In this document: one piece after another, positions 16,549 to 26,634 of the stretch
Layout of the letters: each line of letters opens with the position of its first letter
Numbering within the stretch: position 1 is the stretch's first letter
DNA from: Pseudomonadota bacterium
GTDB taxonomy: Bacteria; Pseudomonadota; Gammaproteobacteria; Burkholderiales; Thiobacillaceae
Length of the DNA stretch: 64,000 nt
Assembly (NCBI GenBank): GCA_029558905.1
Contig: JAKQCX010000011.1
Coordinates: 38,570-102,569, forward strand
Reading direction: 5' to 3'
The notes under the pieces: model-generated
The model's database searches: none
What the model saw: the letters and a program-made list of their open reading frames with translations, nothing else
Told to the model about the DNA's origin: nothing
Translations under genes and position numbers: made by a program

Positions 16549-18248
16549 GCCGCCCGGCCCGTCGTCTTGCCGGCAACCGCCTCCACCATGCCGAGCCGAG
16601 TGGCGGCGCTGATCAGGGCCTTGATGGAGGCGGTGACGATGTTGCCGTCCATGCCCACGCCATGGCATTCCATGGCGCCGCCGGGGTGGGCCACCTCGAC
16701 GAAGGCGCAGGCCCGGGCATCGCCGCCGTCCACGCTGCTGGACATGGACCGCTCCTCGAAGCTCCGTACCTGGAGATCGATACCGATTCCCCGCAAGGCA
16801 TGCACGGCAGCGTCGATGGGACCGTTGCCCTCACCGGTGAGGAGGTGGGTGACGCCTTCCCTCTCCACGCCGAGGCGGATACCCTGCCTGCCGCCGTGCT
16901 CGAACAGGTGGTGCTCCACGTAGCGTACCGGTCCCGCCGCTTCGAGATAGGTCGCGGAAAACAGCGCCCAGATGTCCGCCGCGCTCATCTCGCCACCGTG
17001 GCGGTCGGTGTGGCGCTGCACCTCGGTGGAGAACTCGATCTGCAGGCGGCGGGGCATGACCACGCCGTACTCGGTCTCCAGCAGGTAGGCCACACCGCCC
17101 TTGCCGGACTGGCTGTTGACGCGGATCACCGCGCCGTAGCTGCGGCCCAGGTCGGCCGGATCGATGGGCAGGTAGGGCACGTTCCACGCGGCCTCGGGCT
17201 GCTGCGCGGCGAAGCCCTTCTTGATGGCATCCTGGTGGGAGCCGGAAAAGGCGGTGAACACCAGGTCCCCCACGTACGGATGGCGCGGATGGATGGGCAG
17301 GCGCGTGCACTGCTCGGCGATGCGCGCCACCGTGTTGATGTCGGAAAAGTCCAGACCCGGGTGGATGCCCTGGGTGTAGAGATTCAGGGCCAGGGTGACG
17401 ATGTCCACGTTGCCGGTACGCTCGCCGTTGCCGAACAGGCAGCCTTCCACCCGGTCGGCCCCGGCCAGGATCGCGAGTTCGGCCGCGGCCACCGCCGTAC
17501 CCCGGTCGTTGTGAGGATGCACGCTGAGGAGGATGCTGTCGCGGCGTGCAAGGTTGCGGTGCATCCACTCGATCTGGTCGGCATAGACGTTGGGCGTGGC
17601 CACCTCCACCGTGGCGGGCAGGTTGAGGATCACCTTGTTTGCCGGTGTTGCACCCCACTCGGCGGTGACGGCGTCGCAGATGTCCCTGGCGAAATCCGGT
17701 TCGGTGGCAGTAAAGGCCTCGGGGCTGTATTCCAGCACCCATTCGGTCTCCGGCTGCCCGGCGGCCAGCTCGCGGATCAAACGCACAGACTGCACCGCCA
17801 TGTCGATCACCTCGGACCGGCTCATGCCGAACACCACGTCGCGGAAGGTGGGGGCCGTGGCGTTGTACACGTGGACGATGGCCCGCCGTGCGCCGTGCAG
17901 GGATTCCATGGTGCGGCGGATGAGGTGCTCCCGCGCCTGGGTGAGCACCTCGATGGTGACGTCTGGAGGAATGTGGCCACCTTCGATCAGCTCGCGCACG
18001 AAGTCGAAATCGGTCTGGGAGGCGGAGGGGAAGGCCACCTCGATTTCCTTGAAGCCGATGGCGCAGAGGCTGCGGAACAGGCGCATCTTGCGCCCGACGT
18101 CCATGGGCTCGAACAAGGCCTGGTTGCCGTCGCGCAGATCGGTGCTCATCCAGATGGGCGGCGCGGTGATGACCCGGTTGGGCCACTGGCGGTCGGCGAG
18201 GCCGACGGCCGGGAAGGGGCGGTACTTGCGGGCGGGGTCTTGCATCAT
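16545..18248 (-). CDS. leuA: 2-isopropylmalate synthase
   Basis: 567 residues, the long LeuA2 type. The catalytic TIM barrel has [11 protein letters not shown] (metal-binding Asp) near residue 35-45 and [15 protein letters not shown] (His ligands, substrate loop). The LeuA_dimer regulatory domain fills the last 130 residues ([31 protein letters not shown]), where leucine binds as feedback inhibitor. It condenses acetyl-CoA with 2-oxoisovalerate, the first committed step to leucine. It is divergent from an Lrp-type gene across an AT-rich promoter region. Confidence 0.97.
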   Translation of the reverse strand: MMQDPARKYRPFPAVGLADRQWPNRVITAPPIWMSTDLRDGNQALFEPMDVGRKMRLFRSLCAIGFKEIEVAFPSASQTDFDFVRELIEGGHIPPDVTIEVLTQAREHLIRRTMESLHGARRAIVHVYNATAPTFRDVVFGMSRSEVIDMAVQSVRLIRELAAGQPETEWVLEYSPEAFTATEPDFARDICDAVTAEWGATPANKVILNLPATVEVATPNVYADQIEWMHRNLARRDSILLSVHPHNDRGTAVAAAELAILAGADRVEGCLFGNGERTGNVDIVTLALNLYTQGIHPGLDFSDINTVARIAEQCTRLPIHPRHPYVGDLVFTAFSGSHQDAIKKGFAAQQPEAAWNVPYLPIDPADLGRSYGAVIRVNSQSGKGGVAYLLETEYGVVMPRRLQIEFSTEVQRHTDRHGGEMSAADIWALFSATYLEAAGPVRYVEHHLFEHGGRQGIRLGVEREGVTHLLTGEGNGPIDAAVHALRGIGIDLQVRSFEERSMSSSVDGGDARACAFVEVAHPGGAMECHGVGMDGNIVTASIKALISAATRLGMVEAVAGKTTGRAA

Positions 18249-18334
18249 TTCTGGCCTCCGGGAAACGGCGATTTCAATGGCGATAGCTTAGCCGTGGCGG
18301 TGGGGTGAATGATTGCGAATATGTGCGGTATAAA

Positions 18335-18388
18335 GGCATTGTTTGGAATATAATGCCAATTATCTATATAATAGATGTCATTAATGCC
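18335..18388. promoter_or_regulatory. leuA-lrp divergent control region with repeated GGCATT half-sites
   Basis: The 154-base gap is AT-rich against its surroundings. It contains GGCATT-N11-AATGCC (18335-18357), a perfect palindrome ATCTAT-ATA-ATAGAT (18362-18376), and a third AATGCC (18383-18388) 31 bases after the second, about three helical turns. Phased, degenerate AT-rich sites are what Lrp/AsnC octamers bind. The binding is inferred. Confidence 0.5.
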
Positions 18389-18402
18389 TATATAACCAAA
18401 TA

Positions 18403-18957
18403 ATGAGCAATTCAATGCAACTCGACCGCCATGACCGCCAGATCCTCGCTCTGCTGCAGGAGAACGGTCGCCTCACCAACCAGGAACTGGCCGACCGCAT
18501 CGGCCTGTCGCCCTCCCCCTGCCTGCGCCGGGTGCGTGCCCTGGAGGAGTCGGGCGTCATCGCCGGCTATCGCGCCCTGGTGGACGCCAAGGCCCTGGGC
18601 CTGAGCCTGATGGCGCTAATCCATATCTCCATGGACCAGCACACGCCGGAGCGCTTCGCCGGCTTCGAGGCTGCCCTCGCCGATATTCCGGAAATCCTGG
18701 AATGCCTGCTCATCACCGGCCAGGCCGCCGACTATCAGCTCAAGGTGCTGGTACGGGATATGGAGGCCTACCAGGAACTGTTGCTGCAACGCATCACCCG
18801 CATCCCGGGTGTGACCGGCGTACATTCCAGCTTCGTGCTGCGCCGGGTGGTGGACCGCACGACGCTGCCGATCCAGTCCTGGCGGGCAGGCGTGGATCGC
18901 GGGATCGCCGCGGCGAAGGCGCGCCGTCCGCAAGATGCCCTGCTGCGCCGGAAATGA
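18403..18957 (+). CDS. Lrp/AsnC-family regulator
   Basis: 184 residues from ATG 18403 (a second ATG is at 18415; neither has a strong RBS). The N-terminal helix-turn-helix reads LDRHDRQILALLQENGRLTN and LADRIGLSPSPCLRRVRALE. The C-terminal RAM/ACT-like domain has ECLLITGQAADYQLKVLVRD and PGVTGVHSSFVLRRVV. Lrp-type proteins respond to amino acids. Lying between leuA (divergent) and ilvA (convergent), it probably controls one or both. Confidence 0.92.
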   Translation: MSNSMQLDRHDRQILALLQENGRLTNQELADRIGLSPSPCLRRVRALEESGVIAGYRALVDAKALGLSLMALIHISMDQHTPERFAGFEAALADIPEILECLLITGQAADYQLKVLVRDMEAYQELLLQRITRIPGVTGVHSSFVLRRVVDRTTLPIQSWRAGVDRGIAAAKARRPQDALLRRK

Positions 18958-18975
18958 CGGCCAGCATGCTGGCCG
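18958..18975. terminator. Perfect palindrome between lrp-type gene and ilvA
   Basis: CGGCCAGCATGCTGGCCG is a perfect 18-base palindrome between the two convergent genes. There is no T-run, so termination (in either direction) is possible, not certain. Confidence 0.4.
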
Positions 18976-18987
18976 AAACCCCGGGGC

Positions 18988-20496
18988 TCAGGCCAGAAAC
19001 AGCCTGTAGGCCGGATTGCGGCTTTCGTTGATGTAGCGATAGCCCAGGCCGTCGAGGAATCCCCGGAACGCGGCCTCGTCCTGTGGCGGGACCTGGATGC
19101 CTACCAGAACCCGGCCGTAGTCGGCGCCATGGTTGCGGTAGTGGAACAGGCTGATGTTCCAGGCATGGCTCATGCTGTTGAGAAATTTCATCAGGGCGCC
19201 GGGACGTTCGGGAAACTCGAAGCGGTAGAGCACCTCGTTTTCCACCTGGCGCGCCCGCCCGCCGACCAGGTGGCGGATATGCAGCTTGGCCATCTCGTTG
19301 TCGGACAGATCCAGCACCGGCAGCTCCTGCCTGGTCAGGGCCTGGACGAGCCTGTCCACCTCGGGCCGGTCCTGCACCTGTATGCCCACGTAGACATGGG
19401 CCACGTCGGGATCGTCATAGCGATAGTTGAACTCGGTGATGACCCGGCCACCGATCAGTGAGCAGAACTTCTTGAAACTGCCCGGCCTTTCCGGGATGGA
19501 TACGGCCAGCACGGCTTCCCGCTTCTCCCCCAGTTCCGCCCGTTCCGCCACGAAGCGCAGGCGATCGAAGTTCATGTTGGCGCCGGAGGCGATAGCCACC
19601 AGGCTGCGATTCTTGGCCTTTTCCCGCTCGACCCACACCTTCAGGCCCGCCACTCCCAAGGCGCCGGCAGGCTCCAGGATGGAGCGGGTATCCTCGAACA
19701 CATCCTTGATGGCGGCGCAGATGGCGTCATTGCTGACACGGATGACCTCATCCACATATTGTCGGCACAGGCGGAAGGTCTCCTCCCCCACCTGCCTCAC
19801 CGCCACGCCGTCGGCGAAGATGCCCACCTGGGGCAGCACGATGCGCTCCTTCTTGCACAGGGAGCGGGCCATGGCGTCGGCCTCTTCCGACTCCACGCCG
19901 ATGACCTTGATCCCGGGCCGCAGGCGCTTGAGATAGACAGCGATGCCGGAGATGAGTCCGCCGCCCCCCACGGGCACGAACACGGCATCGAGAGAGCCCC
20001 TTGCCTGACGCACGAGTTCCATGCCGATGGTGCCCTGGCCAGCGATGACCTCCGGGTCGTCATAGGGGTGAACGAAGGTCATCTTGGACGCCTTGGCCAG
20101 ACCGCGGGCATGTTGGTAGGCATCATCGTAGGCGTCGCCGAACAGCACCACATCCGCACCGCGCTTGCTCACTGCGTCCACCTTGATCCGGGGCGTGGTG
20201 GCCGGCATGACTATGGTGGCCCGGCAATCCAGCACCTGGGCGGCCAGGGCCACGCCCTGGGCGTGGTTGCCGGCGCTGGCCGCCACCACACCACGCCTGA
20301 GCCGGGCCTTGCTGAGCCCGGCCATCTTGTTGTACGCCCCGCGCAGCTTGAAGGAGAACACGGGCTGCATGTCCTCCCGCTTGAGCAGGACCCGATTGCC
20401 CAGACGGCGGGAAAGGTTCACGGCATCGTCCAGAGGGGTTTCATGGGCCACGTCATAGACCCGGGCCAGGAGGATGCGCTCAAGATAGTCGGTCAT
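18988..20496 (-). CDS. ilvA: Threonine dehydratase, biosynthetic
   Basis: 502 residues. The PLP fold-type II catalytic domain (about 1-320) has [11 protein letters not shown] (Schiff-base Lys), [10 protein letters not shown] and the phosphate loop [10 protein letters not shown]. Two C-terminal ACT-like domains follow, beginning [18 protein letters not shown] and [14 protein letters not shown], the sites for isoleucine inhibition and valine activation. It makes 2-oxobutanoate from threonine, the first step to isoleucine. It is divergent from rpiA. Confidence 0.97.
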   Translation of the reverse strand: MTDYLERILLARVYDVAHETPLDDAVNLSRRLGNRVLLKREDMQPVFSFKLRGAYNKMAGLSKARLRRGVVAASAGNHAQGVALAAQVLDCRATIVMPATTPRIKVDAVSKRGADVVLFGDAYDDAYQHARGLAKASKMTFVHPYDDPEVIAGQGTIGMELVRQARGSLDAVFVPVGGGGLISGIAVYLKRLRPGIKVIGVESEEADAMARSLCKKERIVLPQVGIFADGVAVRQVGEETFRLCRQYVDEVIRVSNDAICAAIKDVFEDTRSILEPAGALGVAGLKVWVEREKAKNRSLVAIASGANMNFDRLRFVAERAELGEKREAVLAVSIPERPGSFKKFCSLIGGRVITEFNYRYDDPDVAHVYVGIQVQDRPEVDRLVQALTRQELPVLDLSDNEMAKLHIRHLVGGRARQVENEVLYRFEFPERPGALMKFLNSMSHAWNISLFHYRNHGADYGRVLVGIQVPPQDEAAFRGFLDGLGYRYINESRNPAYRLFLA

Positions 20497-20573
20497 CGCG
20501 TTGCGGTTTGATGCGGCGGGAGAAGGCCGCTATTCTCATGGGGTTTGCCAGAAACGACAAAGAGAAAACCAGC

Positions 20574-21233
20574 ATGCCGACGCAAGACGAAATGAAGCAG
20601 GCCACGGCCCGCGCGGCCCTGGATCATGTACCCGCCGGCATCATCGGCGTGGGCACCGGTTCCACGGCCAACTTCTTCATCGATGCCCTGGCCGGCATCA
20701 AGGGCCGCATCGACGGCGCCGTGGCCTCCTCCGTGGCTACCGCCGAGCGCCTGAAGAGGCACGGCATCCCGGTGCTGGACCTGAACGAGGTGGGAGAGAT
20801 GGCGGTATATGTGGACGGCGCGGACGAGATCACGCGCCACATGGCCATGATCAAGGGCGGCGGCGGCGCCCTGACGCGGGAAAAGATCGTGGCCGCCTGC
20901 GCCAGGAGGTTCGTCTGCATCGCCGACGAGAGCAAGCTGGTGGACGTGCTGGGCAAGTTCCCCCTGCCGGTGGAAGTCATCCCCATGGCCCGTTCCTATG
21001 TGGCACGGCAACTGGTGAAGCTGGGCGGCAACCCGGTGCTGCGCACCGGGTTCACCACCGACAACGGCAACGTCATCCTGGACGTGCACGGCTTGAACAT
21101 CCTGGACCCGGTGGCCCTGGAGACGGAAATCAATCAGCTCGTGGGCGTGGTGACCGTGGGCCTGTTCGCGCGGCGCAGCGCCGACATATTTCTCATGGGC
21201 ACCCGCGATGGGGTGCAGACCCTGACGCGGTAA
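20574..21233 (+). CDS. rpiA: Ribose-5-phosphate isomerase A
   Basis: 219 residues from ATG 20574 (MPTQDEMK). Motifs of RpiA are present: [16 protein letters not shown] (phosphate loop), YVDGADEIT and [12 protein letters not shown] (active-site Asp, Glu and Lys), and the late [14 protein letters not shown]. It interconverts ribose-5-phosphate and ribulose-5-phosphate in the pentose phosphate pathway. The 77-base gap to ilvA must hold both promoters. Confidence 0.96.
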   Translation: MPTQDEMKQATARAALDHVPAGIIGVGTGSTANFFIDALAGIKGRIDGAVASSVATAERLKRHGIPVLDLNEVGEMAVYVDGADEITRHMAMIKGGGGALTREKIVAACARRFVCIADESKLVDVLGKFPLPVEVIPMARSYVARQLVKLGGNPVLRTGFTTDNGNVILDVHGLNILDPVALETEINQLVGVVTVGLFARRSADIFLMGTRDGVQTLTR

Positions 21234-21248
21234 ACCCCCGGCGGGGCT

Positions 21249-21434
21249 TCAGCCACGAGGCTCCGGATCCTCGAAGTCGTCCGGTCCCTCGGCGGGCACC
21301 TTGTAGTTTCCGCTGGCCCATTCCCCCAGGTCGAGGAGCCTGCAACGCTCGGAACAGAACGGACGCCAAGGATTGTCCACGCCCCACACCACATCCTTGC
21401 CGCAGGTGGGGCAGGCGACGCTCTTCCGTTTCAT
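21249..21434 (-). CDS. yacG: DNA gyrase inhibitor YacG (zinc ribbon)
   Basis: 61 residues with the four zinc cysteines in CPTCGK (C8, C11) and FCSERC (C27, C31), and the family motif [18 protein letters not shown]. YacG binds GyrB and inhibits gyrase. It follows erpA on the same strand beyond a strong terminator, so it probably has its own promoter or relies on read-through. Confidence 0.93.
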   Translation of the reverse strand: MKRKSVACPTCGKDVVWGVDNPWRPFCSERCRLLDLGEWASGNYKVPAEGPDDFEDPEPRG

Positions 21435-21474
21435 GACATGGTACCGATGACAGCGGCCGGCATAGGCAATCCGG

Positions 21475-21501
21475 CAAAAAACAAAGGCGGCCCGGGCCGC
21501 C
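21475..21501 (-). terminator. Rho-independent terminator after erpA
   Basis: GGCGGCCCGGGCCGCC (21486-21501) is a perfect palindrome; on the minus strand it is followed by TTTGTTTTTT. It lies 20 bases past the erpA stop. Confidence 0.85.
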
Positions 21502-21520
21502 TCGTCCGGACTGAGCCGGT

Positions 21521-21868
21521 TCAGGTCGAAAAGGAGGAACCGCAGCCGCAGGTGGACTGGGCCGTGGGGTTCTTGATCACGAACTGGGCGCCTTCCAGGC
21601 CCTCGGTGTAATCGATCTCGGCACCCAGCATGTACTGCATGCTCATGGAATCGATGAGCAGGGTCACGCCGTTCTTTTCCATGACCATGTCGTCATCGTT
21701 TTGCACCTCGTCGAAGGTGAAGCCGTACTGGAAGCCGGAGCAGCCGCCGCCGGTGACGAACACGCGCAGCTTCAGCTCGGGATTGCCCTCCTCGTCGATC
21801 AGGGCCTTGACCTTGTTGGCAGCACTGTCGGTAAAGGTGAAGGGAGACATTTCGGTTGTGGCGTTCAT
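21521..21868 (-). CDS. erpA: Iron-sulfur cluster insertion protein ErpA
   Basis: 115 residues. The three conserved cysteines of A-type carriers are present, one in [13 protein letters not shown] and two in STCGCGSSF, which hold the cluster. The N-terminus [17 protein letters not shown] is typical. ErpA hands 4Fe-4S clusters to target enzymes. Gene order rplM-rpsI-argC-erpA is usual in betaproteobacteria. Confidence 0.95.
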   Translation of the reverse strand: MNATTEMSPFTFTDSAANKVKALIDEEGNPELKLRVFVTGGGCSGFQYGFTFDEVQNDDDMVMEKNGVTLLIDSMSMQYMLGAEIDYTEGLEGAQFVIKNPTAQSTCGCGSSFST

Positions 21869-22021
21869 GGACTTCTCCTGTAGAAGAGGCTATGCGTCGC
21901 AGGCATACGCCCGTCGCGTGCAAGGCAAACCTGGCGCATAAGTGGGTGCATTTTGCGCATGCACAAGCCGCGCGTCAATGAAAAAGCCCCTCGTGCGCGC
22001 AGCCCCCTGGCCAGGCCCGTC

Positions 22022-23062
22022 TCAGGGTGAGACGGGCAACTGGGTCAGTCCCAGGTTTTCCGCAAGACCGAACAGGAGGTTCATGTTCTGCACCGCCTGG
22101 CCTGCCGCCCCCTTCACCAGATTGTCGATGACCGACAGCACCACCACGGTATCCCCTCCCCGGGGCCGGTGCACGGCGATGCGGCACAGGTTGGAGGCGC
22201 GCACACCACGGGTTTCCGGGTGGGATTTGGCGGGTAGCACATCGACGAAATACTCGTGCGCGTAGCGTGCCTCATACAGGGCCTGCACATCCACGTCCTG
22301 GCGCAGCCTGCAATACAGAGTGGCATGGATGCCCCGGATCAGGGGGGTGAGGTGGGGCACGAAGGTCAGTCCTACGCTCTCGTCCCCACTGAAACCCGCC
22401 ATGCGATTGAGGCCCTGGCGGATCTCCGGCCAATGACGATGGCCCGGCACGGCATAGGCCTTGAAGGTGTCCGAAGCCTCGGCGAACAGGGTGCTCACCT
22501 CCACCTTGCGTCCGGCGCCGGACACACCGGACTTGCAGTCCGCCACCATCCAGGAAGTGTCGATCACCCCGGCCTCCACCAGAGGCAGAAAACCCAGTTG
22601 CACGGCGGTGGGATAGCAGCCCGGATTGGCGATGAGACGGGCACCCTTCACCTGTGCGCGGTTGATTTCCGGCAGGCCATAGACCGCCTCCTTCACCAGA
22701 TCGGGGCAGGCATGTTCCATGCCGTACCACTCGGTCCACTCGGCGATGTCGGCAATGCGGAAGTCGGCAGCCAGATCGATGACCTTCACGCCGGCGTCCA
22801 GCAGCTCCCGGGTTTGCCGCATGGCCACGCCGTTGGGAGTGGCGAAGAACACCACGTCACAGTCCTTCAGGGCCGCATCCTCCGGAGTGGAGAAGGCCAG
22901 GTGCACCCGCCTGCGCAGGGAGGGGAACATGTCCGCAACCGGCATGCCGGCTTCCTTGCGGGAGGTGATGGCGATGAGCTCCACCTCGGGGTGCTGGCAC
23001 AGGATGCGCAGCAACTCCACACCCGTGTAGCCCGTACCGCCGACGATGCCGACCTTGATCAT
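22022..23062 (-). CDS. argC: N-acetyl-gamma-glutamyl-phosphate reductase
   Basis: 346 residues. The NADP site is [18 protein letters not shown] at the start and the catalytic Cys lies in [16 protein letters not shown]. The conserved PGHRHWPEI gives the active-site His. It catalyses the third step of arginine synthesis. It follows rpsI with an intervening terminator, so expression partly uncoupled from the ribosomal genes is likely. Confidence 0.96.
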   Translation of the reverse strand: MIKVGIVGGTGYTGVELLRILCQHPEVELIAITSRKEAGMPVADMFPSLRRRVHLAFSTPEDAALKDCDVVFFATPNGVAMRQTRELLDAGVKVIDLAADFRIADIAEWTEWYGMEHACPDLVKEAVYGLPEINRAQVKGARLIANPGCYPTAVQLGFLPLVEAGVIDTSWMVADCKSGVSGAGRKVEVSTLFAEASDTFKAYAVPGHRHWPEIRQGLNRMAGFSGDESVGLTFVPHLTPLIRGIHATLYCRLRQDVDVQALYEARYAHEYFVDVLPAKSHPETRGVRASNLCRIAVHRPRGGDTVVVLSVIDNLVKGAAGQAVQNMNLLFGLAENLGLTQLPVSP

Positions 23063-23095
23063 GCCGAGACTCCTGAAGAAATTCGTACCTGACGG

Positions 23096-23117
23096 AAAAA
23101 AGCCGCCCGGAGGCGGC
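23096..23117 (-). terminator. Rho-independent terminator after rpsI
   Basis: On the minus strand GCCGCC-TCCG-GGCGGC is followed by TTTTTT (bases 23096-23101). It lies 36 bases past the rpsI stop and before argC. Confidence 0.88.
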
Positions 23118-23152
23118 TCTTTCGCGGCATTGGCCCGCCTCCGGGCGATGGA

Positions 23153-23545
23153 TCAGCGCTTGGAGAACTGCTTGCGACGGCGCGCCTTGTGCAGGCCGAC
23201 CTTCTTGCGCTCCACCTCGCGGGCATCCCGCGTCACCAGACCGGCACGCTTCAGATCGCCCTTCAGGGCTGCATCGTACTCGATGAGCGCACGGGTAATG
23301 CCGTGGCGCACGGCACCGGCCTGACCGGATTCGCCACCGCCGTTCACGTTCACCATGATGTCGAAGCTGCTCACGCGATCGGTCAGGACCAGGGGCTGGC
23401 GCACGATCATGCGGCCGGTTTCTCGCGCGAAGTATTCGTCCACCGGCCGTCCGTTGACGACGATGTTGCCGGAGCCGGTCTTGAGAAAGACACGCGCCAC
23501 GGAGCTCTTGCGGCGGCCGGTGCCGTAGTAGTAGTTACCGATCAT
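23153..23545 (-). CDS. rpsI: Ribosomal protein S9
   Basis: 130 residues, full length. [17 protein letters not shown] at the N-terminus and the basic tail [11 protein letters not shown], which reaches the ribosomal P site, are diagnostic. It is 9 bases downstream of rplM, the usual pair. Confidence 0.98.
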   Translation of the reverse strand: MIGNYYYGTGRRKSSVARVFLKTGSGNIVVNGRPVDEYFARETGRMIVRQPLVLTDRVSSFDIMVNVNGGGESGQAGAVRHGITRALIEYDAALKGDLKRAGLVTRDAREVERKKVGLHKARRRKQFSKR

Positions 23546-23554
23546 GGAGATTCC

Positions 23555-23983
23555 TCAGATTTCCAGGGGCTTGGGCTGCTGTGCGACGTGGGGATGGGTA
23601 TCGCCGGCATAGACCTTCAGCTTCTTGATCATGGCATAGCCCAGGGGACCCCTGGGCAACATGCCCTTCACGGCCTTTTCCAGGGCGCGCCCCGGAAAAC
23701 GTGCCTGCATGGTGCCGAAACTGGTTTCGTAGATGCCACCGGGGAAGCCGGAGTGGCGGTAATACTTCTTGTCCAGATCCTTGTTGCCGGTCACGCGGAT
23801 CTTGTCCGCGTTCACCACGACGATGAAATCGCCGGTATCCACGTGCGGGGTGTAGATGGCCTTGTGCTTGCCGCGCAGGCGGCGGGCGATCTCGGAGGCC
23901 AGACGGCCCAGCACCTTGTCGGTACCGTCCACCACGTACCAGCCGTGCTGCACCTCGTGGGGCTTGGCGGAGAAGGTTTTCAT
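23555..23983 (-). CDS. rplM: Ribosomal protein L13
   Basis: 142 residues from ATG 23983 (MKTFSAK, the family's usual start; a further ATG is at 23995). [19 protein letters not shown] and the [16 protein letters not shown] and RMLPRGPLG-type [19 protein letters not shown] segments identify L13. It heads the rplM-rpsI unit; the promoter lies in the 110-base gap shared with the divergent DUF218 gene. Confidence 0.98.
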   Translation of the reverse strand: MKTFSAKPHEVQHGWYVVDGTDKVLGRLASEIARRLRGKHKAIYTPHVDTGDFIVVVNADKIRVTGNKDLDKKYYRHSGFPGGIYETSFGTMQARFPGRALEKAVKGMLPRGPLGYAMIKKLKVYAGDTHPHVAQQPKPLEI

Positions 23984-24093
23984 GTCGTGTTCCAAATCGG
24001 GAAGACTGCGGAAAGCGCGAGATTTTATTGGCTGGGCGCAGCCACGTCAAACCGGCCTTGGTCCAGCGGGCGTCTCCCCATGATAATTCCGGC

Positions 24094-24843
24094 ATGACCC
24101 TGTCCTGGCTGCTCACCAACCTCATAGCCGCCCTGCTGCTGCCCCCCCTGAGCCTGCTGATCGTGGGAGGCGCGGGCCTGCTGCTGCTGCCCAGCCGGCC
24201 GCGCCTGGGCAGGGGCCTGCTGATGCTCAGCCTGTCGGCCCTATGGCTGCTGTCCACGCCCATCGCCGCCCGCCTCTTTCTGGACAGCCTGTCCCCCGCG
24301 CCCCACGCCCTGCACAGCCGGGATGCCGGGGCCATCGTCATTCTGGGTGGCGGGCGCAGCCGGAATTCCGTGGAATACGGCGGCGACACCGTCAACCCCT
24401 ACACCCAGGAACGGTTGCGCTATGGTGCCCGCCTGGCCCGGGAATTCCGCAAACCCGTCCTGGTGACCGGTGGCGCACCCGGAGGCGAGACGGTATCCGA
24501 AGCGCAGATCATGGCCGTCGTGCTGCGCAATGAATACGGCGTGCCGGTGCGCTGGCTGGAGAAGCGCGCCCGCAACACCCGCGAAAATGCCCTCTTCACT
24601 GCGGACATCCTGGGCAAGGCGGGCATCCGGCGCATCTACCTGGTGACCCACGCCTGGCACCTGGCCAGGGCGGCGCCGGAGTTCCGCCGGGCCGGCCTCA
24701 CCGTCATCCCCGCAGGTACCGGCTACCGCATGGATGGCGATCTGGAATTTTTCGATTTCATCCCCAGCGCGTCGGCGTTGCTGAACAGCTATCTGGCCAC
24801 CCACGAGTGGATCGGACTGCTGTGGTACCGGCTGCGCGATTGA
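24094..24843 (+). CDS. YdcF/ElyC-like DUF218 membrane protein
   Basis: 249 residues from ATG 24094. Two N-terminal membrane helices (about 8-30 and 40-58) precede the DUF218 domain: AGAIVILGGGRSRN, LVTGGAPGGETVSEAQ, LEKRARNTRENALFTAD and IYLVTHAWHLARA. ElyC and its relatives act in envelope (peptidoglycan and undecaprenyl lipid carrier) homeostasis. It is 25 bases ahead of the OsmC gene. Confidence 0.88.
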   Translation: MTLSWLLTNLIAALLLPPLSLLIVGGAGLLLLPSRPRLGRGLLMLSLSALWLLSTPIAARLFLDSLSPAPHALHSRDAGAIVILGGGRSRNSVEYGGDTVNPYTQERLRYGARLAREFRKPVLVTGGAPGGETVSEAQIMAVVLRNEYGVPVRWLEKRARNTRENALFTADILGKAGIRRIYLVTHAWHLARAAPEFRRAGLTVIPAGTGYRMDGDLEFFDFIPSASALLNSYLATHEWIGLLWYRLRD

Positions 24844-24868
24844 TTGCACGCATGAAAGGAAGGGCGAA

Positions 24869-25285
24869 ATGAAAACCCGCGTCAAATGGATAGAAGGCGT
24901 CTGCTTCATGGCCGAATCCGGCAGCGGCCACGCCGTGGTCATGGACGGCACCCCGGACATCGGTGGCAGGAACCTTGGGCCCCGGCCCATGGAGATGCTG
25001 CTCATGGGGGCCGGCGGCTGCACCTCGGTGGACGTGATCATGATCCTGCGGAAAGGCCGCCAGGACGTGCTGGACTGCGAGGTGGCCATCGAGGCCGAGC
25101 GGGCGCAGGACCATCCCAAGGTCTTCACGAAAATCCACATGCACTTCACCGTCAAGGGCCGGGGCCTGAAGCCGGAGATGGTGGAGCGGGCCATCCGGCT
25201 GTCGGCGGAAAAGTACTGCTCCGCCAGCATCATGCTGGGCAGGACGGCGCAGATGACTCACGACTTCACGATCGTGGAGGTCTGA
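24869..25285 (+). CDS. OsmC family peroxidase-like protein
   Basis: 138 residues. The two redox cysteines are in GAGGCTSVDV and EKYCSASIML. The middle RPMEMLLMGAG and the C-terminal SEKYCS-type segment match the YhfA branch of OsmC/Ohr proteins. Such proteins reduce organic or fatty-acid hydroperoxides in the cytosol. AAGG-type RBS (AAAGGAAGGG) precedes the ATG. Confidence 0.9.
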   Translation: MKTRVKWIEGVCFMAESGSGHAVVMDGTPDIGGRNLGPRPMEMLLMGAGGCTSVDVIMILRKGRQDVLDCEVAIEAERAQDHPKVFTKIHMHFTVKGRGLKPEMVERAIRLSAEKYCSASIMLGRTAQMTHDFTIVEV

Positions 25286-25292
25286 CAGGGTC

Positions 25293-25306
25293 GCGCCGGA
25301 CGGCGC
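25293..25306. terminator. Short GC hairpin between osmC-type and STAS-like genes
   Basis: GCGCC-GGAC-GGCGC just after the OsmC stop and before the convergent STAS-like gene end. It has no T-run; a weak case. Confidence 0.3.
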
Positions 25307-25333
25307 CGATTCCAGCCACCGCATCCCCTGCCC

Positions 25334-25684
25334 TCAAACCTCCTGCCGCAGCCACTCCAGGGCCAGGCCAGCGTCGTCGAACACCCGCACCTCGCCATCC
25401 ACGATGAGCTGGTTCAGCCAGGCCAGCCACACCAGCCACTGGTCGCTGGTCACCACGGCGATCCTGCGGAAGTCGTAGCGGTGATCGCGTGAGAAGCGGA
25501 TACCCTCCCAGGCCACGTCCAGGGTGTAGCGCAGCATGTCGCGCAGGTCCATGAGCAGATATACGCCACCCTGGAACCGCAGGTTGTGCAACACGTGCTG
25601 CTCGAAATCCTGGTAGTCCGCCAGGGTGAACTCCCCCAGGATGGCCACGCTGACCAGCCTGTCTTCCGTCTTGATCGTGATCAT
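25334..25684 (-). CDS. STAS/SpoIIAA-like protein
   Basis: 116 residues from ATG 25684, with GGAGG at RBS distance. The pattern of a beta strand, LGEFTLADYQDFEQHVL, GGVYLLMDLRDML and FRRIAVVTSDQW, ending in a helix VFDDAGLALEWL, matches the SpoIIAA-like/STAS-SEC14 fold (PF11964-type). No phosphorylated Ser of anti-anti-sigma factors is evident. Function unknown. Confidence 0.7.
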   Translation of the reverse strand: MITIKTEDRLVSVAILGEFTLADYQDFEQHVLHNLRFQGGVYLLMDLRDMLRYTLDVAWEGIRFSRDHRYDFRRIAVVTSDQWLVWLAWLNQLIVDGEVRVFDDAGLALEWLRQEV

Positions 25685-25751
25685 CGTGATCCTCCACAGC
25701 GCAAACGCCACCCCCGGTCTACACGCCTGCGTATCCTCGCCCTCCAGGTCA

Positions 25752-26624
25752 TCAGGCGAACCCCGGGCGCCTGCCTGCCGTATGCAGGGCCGCCCAGAGC
25801 CCCGCCAGCACGGTCACGGCCATACCGGCCCAGGCCGTCCTGGGCATATTCTCATCGAAAAGCAGGATTTCCAGAAAGGCGGAAAACAACACCGTGCTGA
25901 AGGCGAAGCTGGCTACCAGGGCGGTGTGTCCGGTGCGGTAGGCCCGGGTCATGGCCAGCTGGCCCAGGGTGGCCAGCAGGCCCAGCAGCATCAGCCAGGG
26001 CAGGTTCTCCGGGCGCAGGGCATGCCAGCCGGTGATGCTGGCCAGCCCACCCGCCCCCACCACGCACACGGCGGAAAACCAGAACACCGTGCGCCACTCG
26101 GGCTCCCTCAGGCGCCCCAGCCTACGCACATTCACATAGGCAAGGGCCGCCATCACCCCGGAGAACAGGCCGATGAGCCCCGCACCCAGGTCGCCAGGAG
26201 GCGCGTCCCAGGGGTGCAGCAGCAGGGTCACACCCAGAAACCCCAGGGCCACGGCGGCATACTGGGTCGGCACGGGCCGTTCCTGCAGCTGCCAGGGCAT
26301 CATCAGGGCCAGAAACAAGGGAGAGGAGTAGTTGAGCGTCACGGCCAGCGACATGGGCAGATGCACCAGGGCATGAAAGAAGGTGGCCAGGGCCAGGAAA
26401 CCCACCAGGCCCCGGCGCAGGTGCAGGCCCAGGTGCTCCCCCGTCAGCATCCGCGGCCCCGCCCGGCGATGTCTCCACAGCAGGGGCACGGCGATGAGCA
26501 CGAAGGCGAATACCGAACGGTAGAACACCAGTTCCTCGCCCGAGAACCAATGGGCGGAGCGCTTCACCACCCCGCTCATGAGGGCGAAGCACAGGCCGGC
26601 CACCAGCATCCAGGCAGAGCCCAA
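25752..26624 (-). CDS. EamA-family (DMT) transporter
   Basis: 290 residues with ten predicted membrane helices in two EamA repeats (about 1-135 and 150-285). The N-terminus AWMLVAGLCFALMSGVVKR and the later TLGQLAMTRAYRTGHTALV are characteristic of the RhtA/YdcZ-like drug/metabolite superfamily. It exports or imports an unknown small metabolite. It starts 10 bases after the rmuC stop, in one unit. Confidence 0.9.
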   Translation of the reverse strand: MGSAWMLVAGLCFALMSGVVKRSAHWFSGEELVFYRSVFAFVLIAVPLLWRHRRAGPRMLTGEHLGLHLRRGLVGFLALATFFHALVHLPMSLAVTLNYSSPLFLALMMPWQLQERPVPTQYAAVALGFLGVTLLLHPWDAPPGDLGAGLIGLFSGVMAALAYVNVRRLGRLREPEWRTVFWFSAVCVVGAGGLASITGWHALRPENLPWLMLLGLLATLGQLAMTRAYRTGHTALVASFAFSTVLFSAFLEILLFDENMPRTAWAGMAVTVLAGLWAALHTAGRRPGFA

Positions 26625-26634
26625 GACCGATCCT

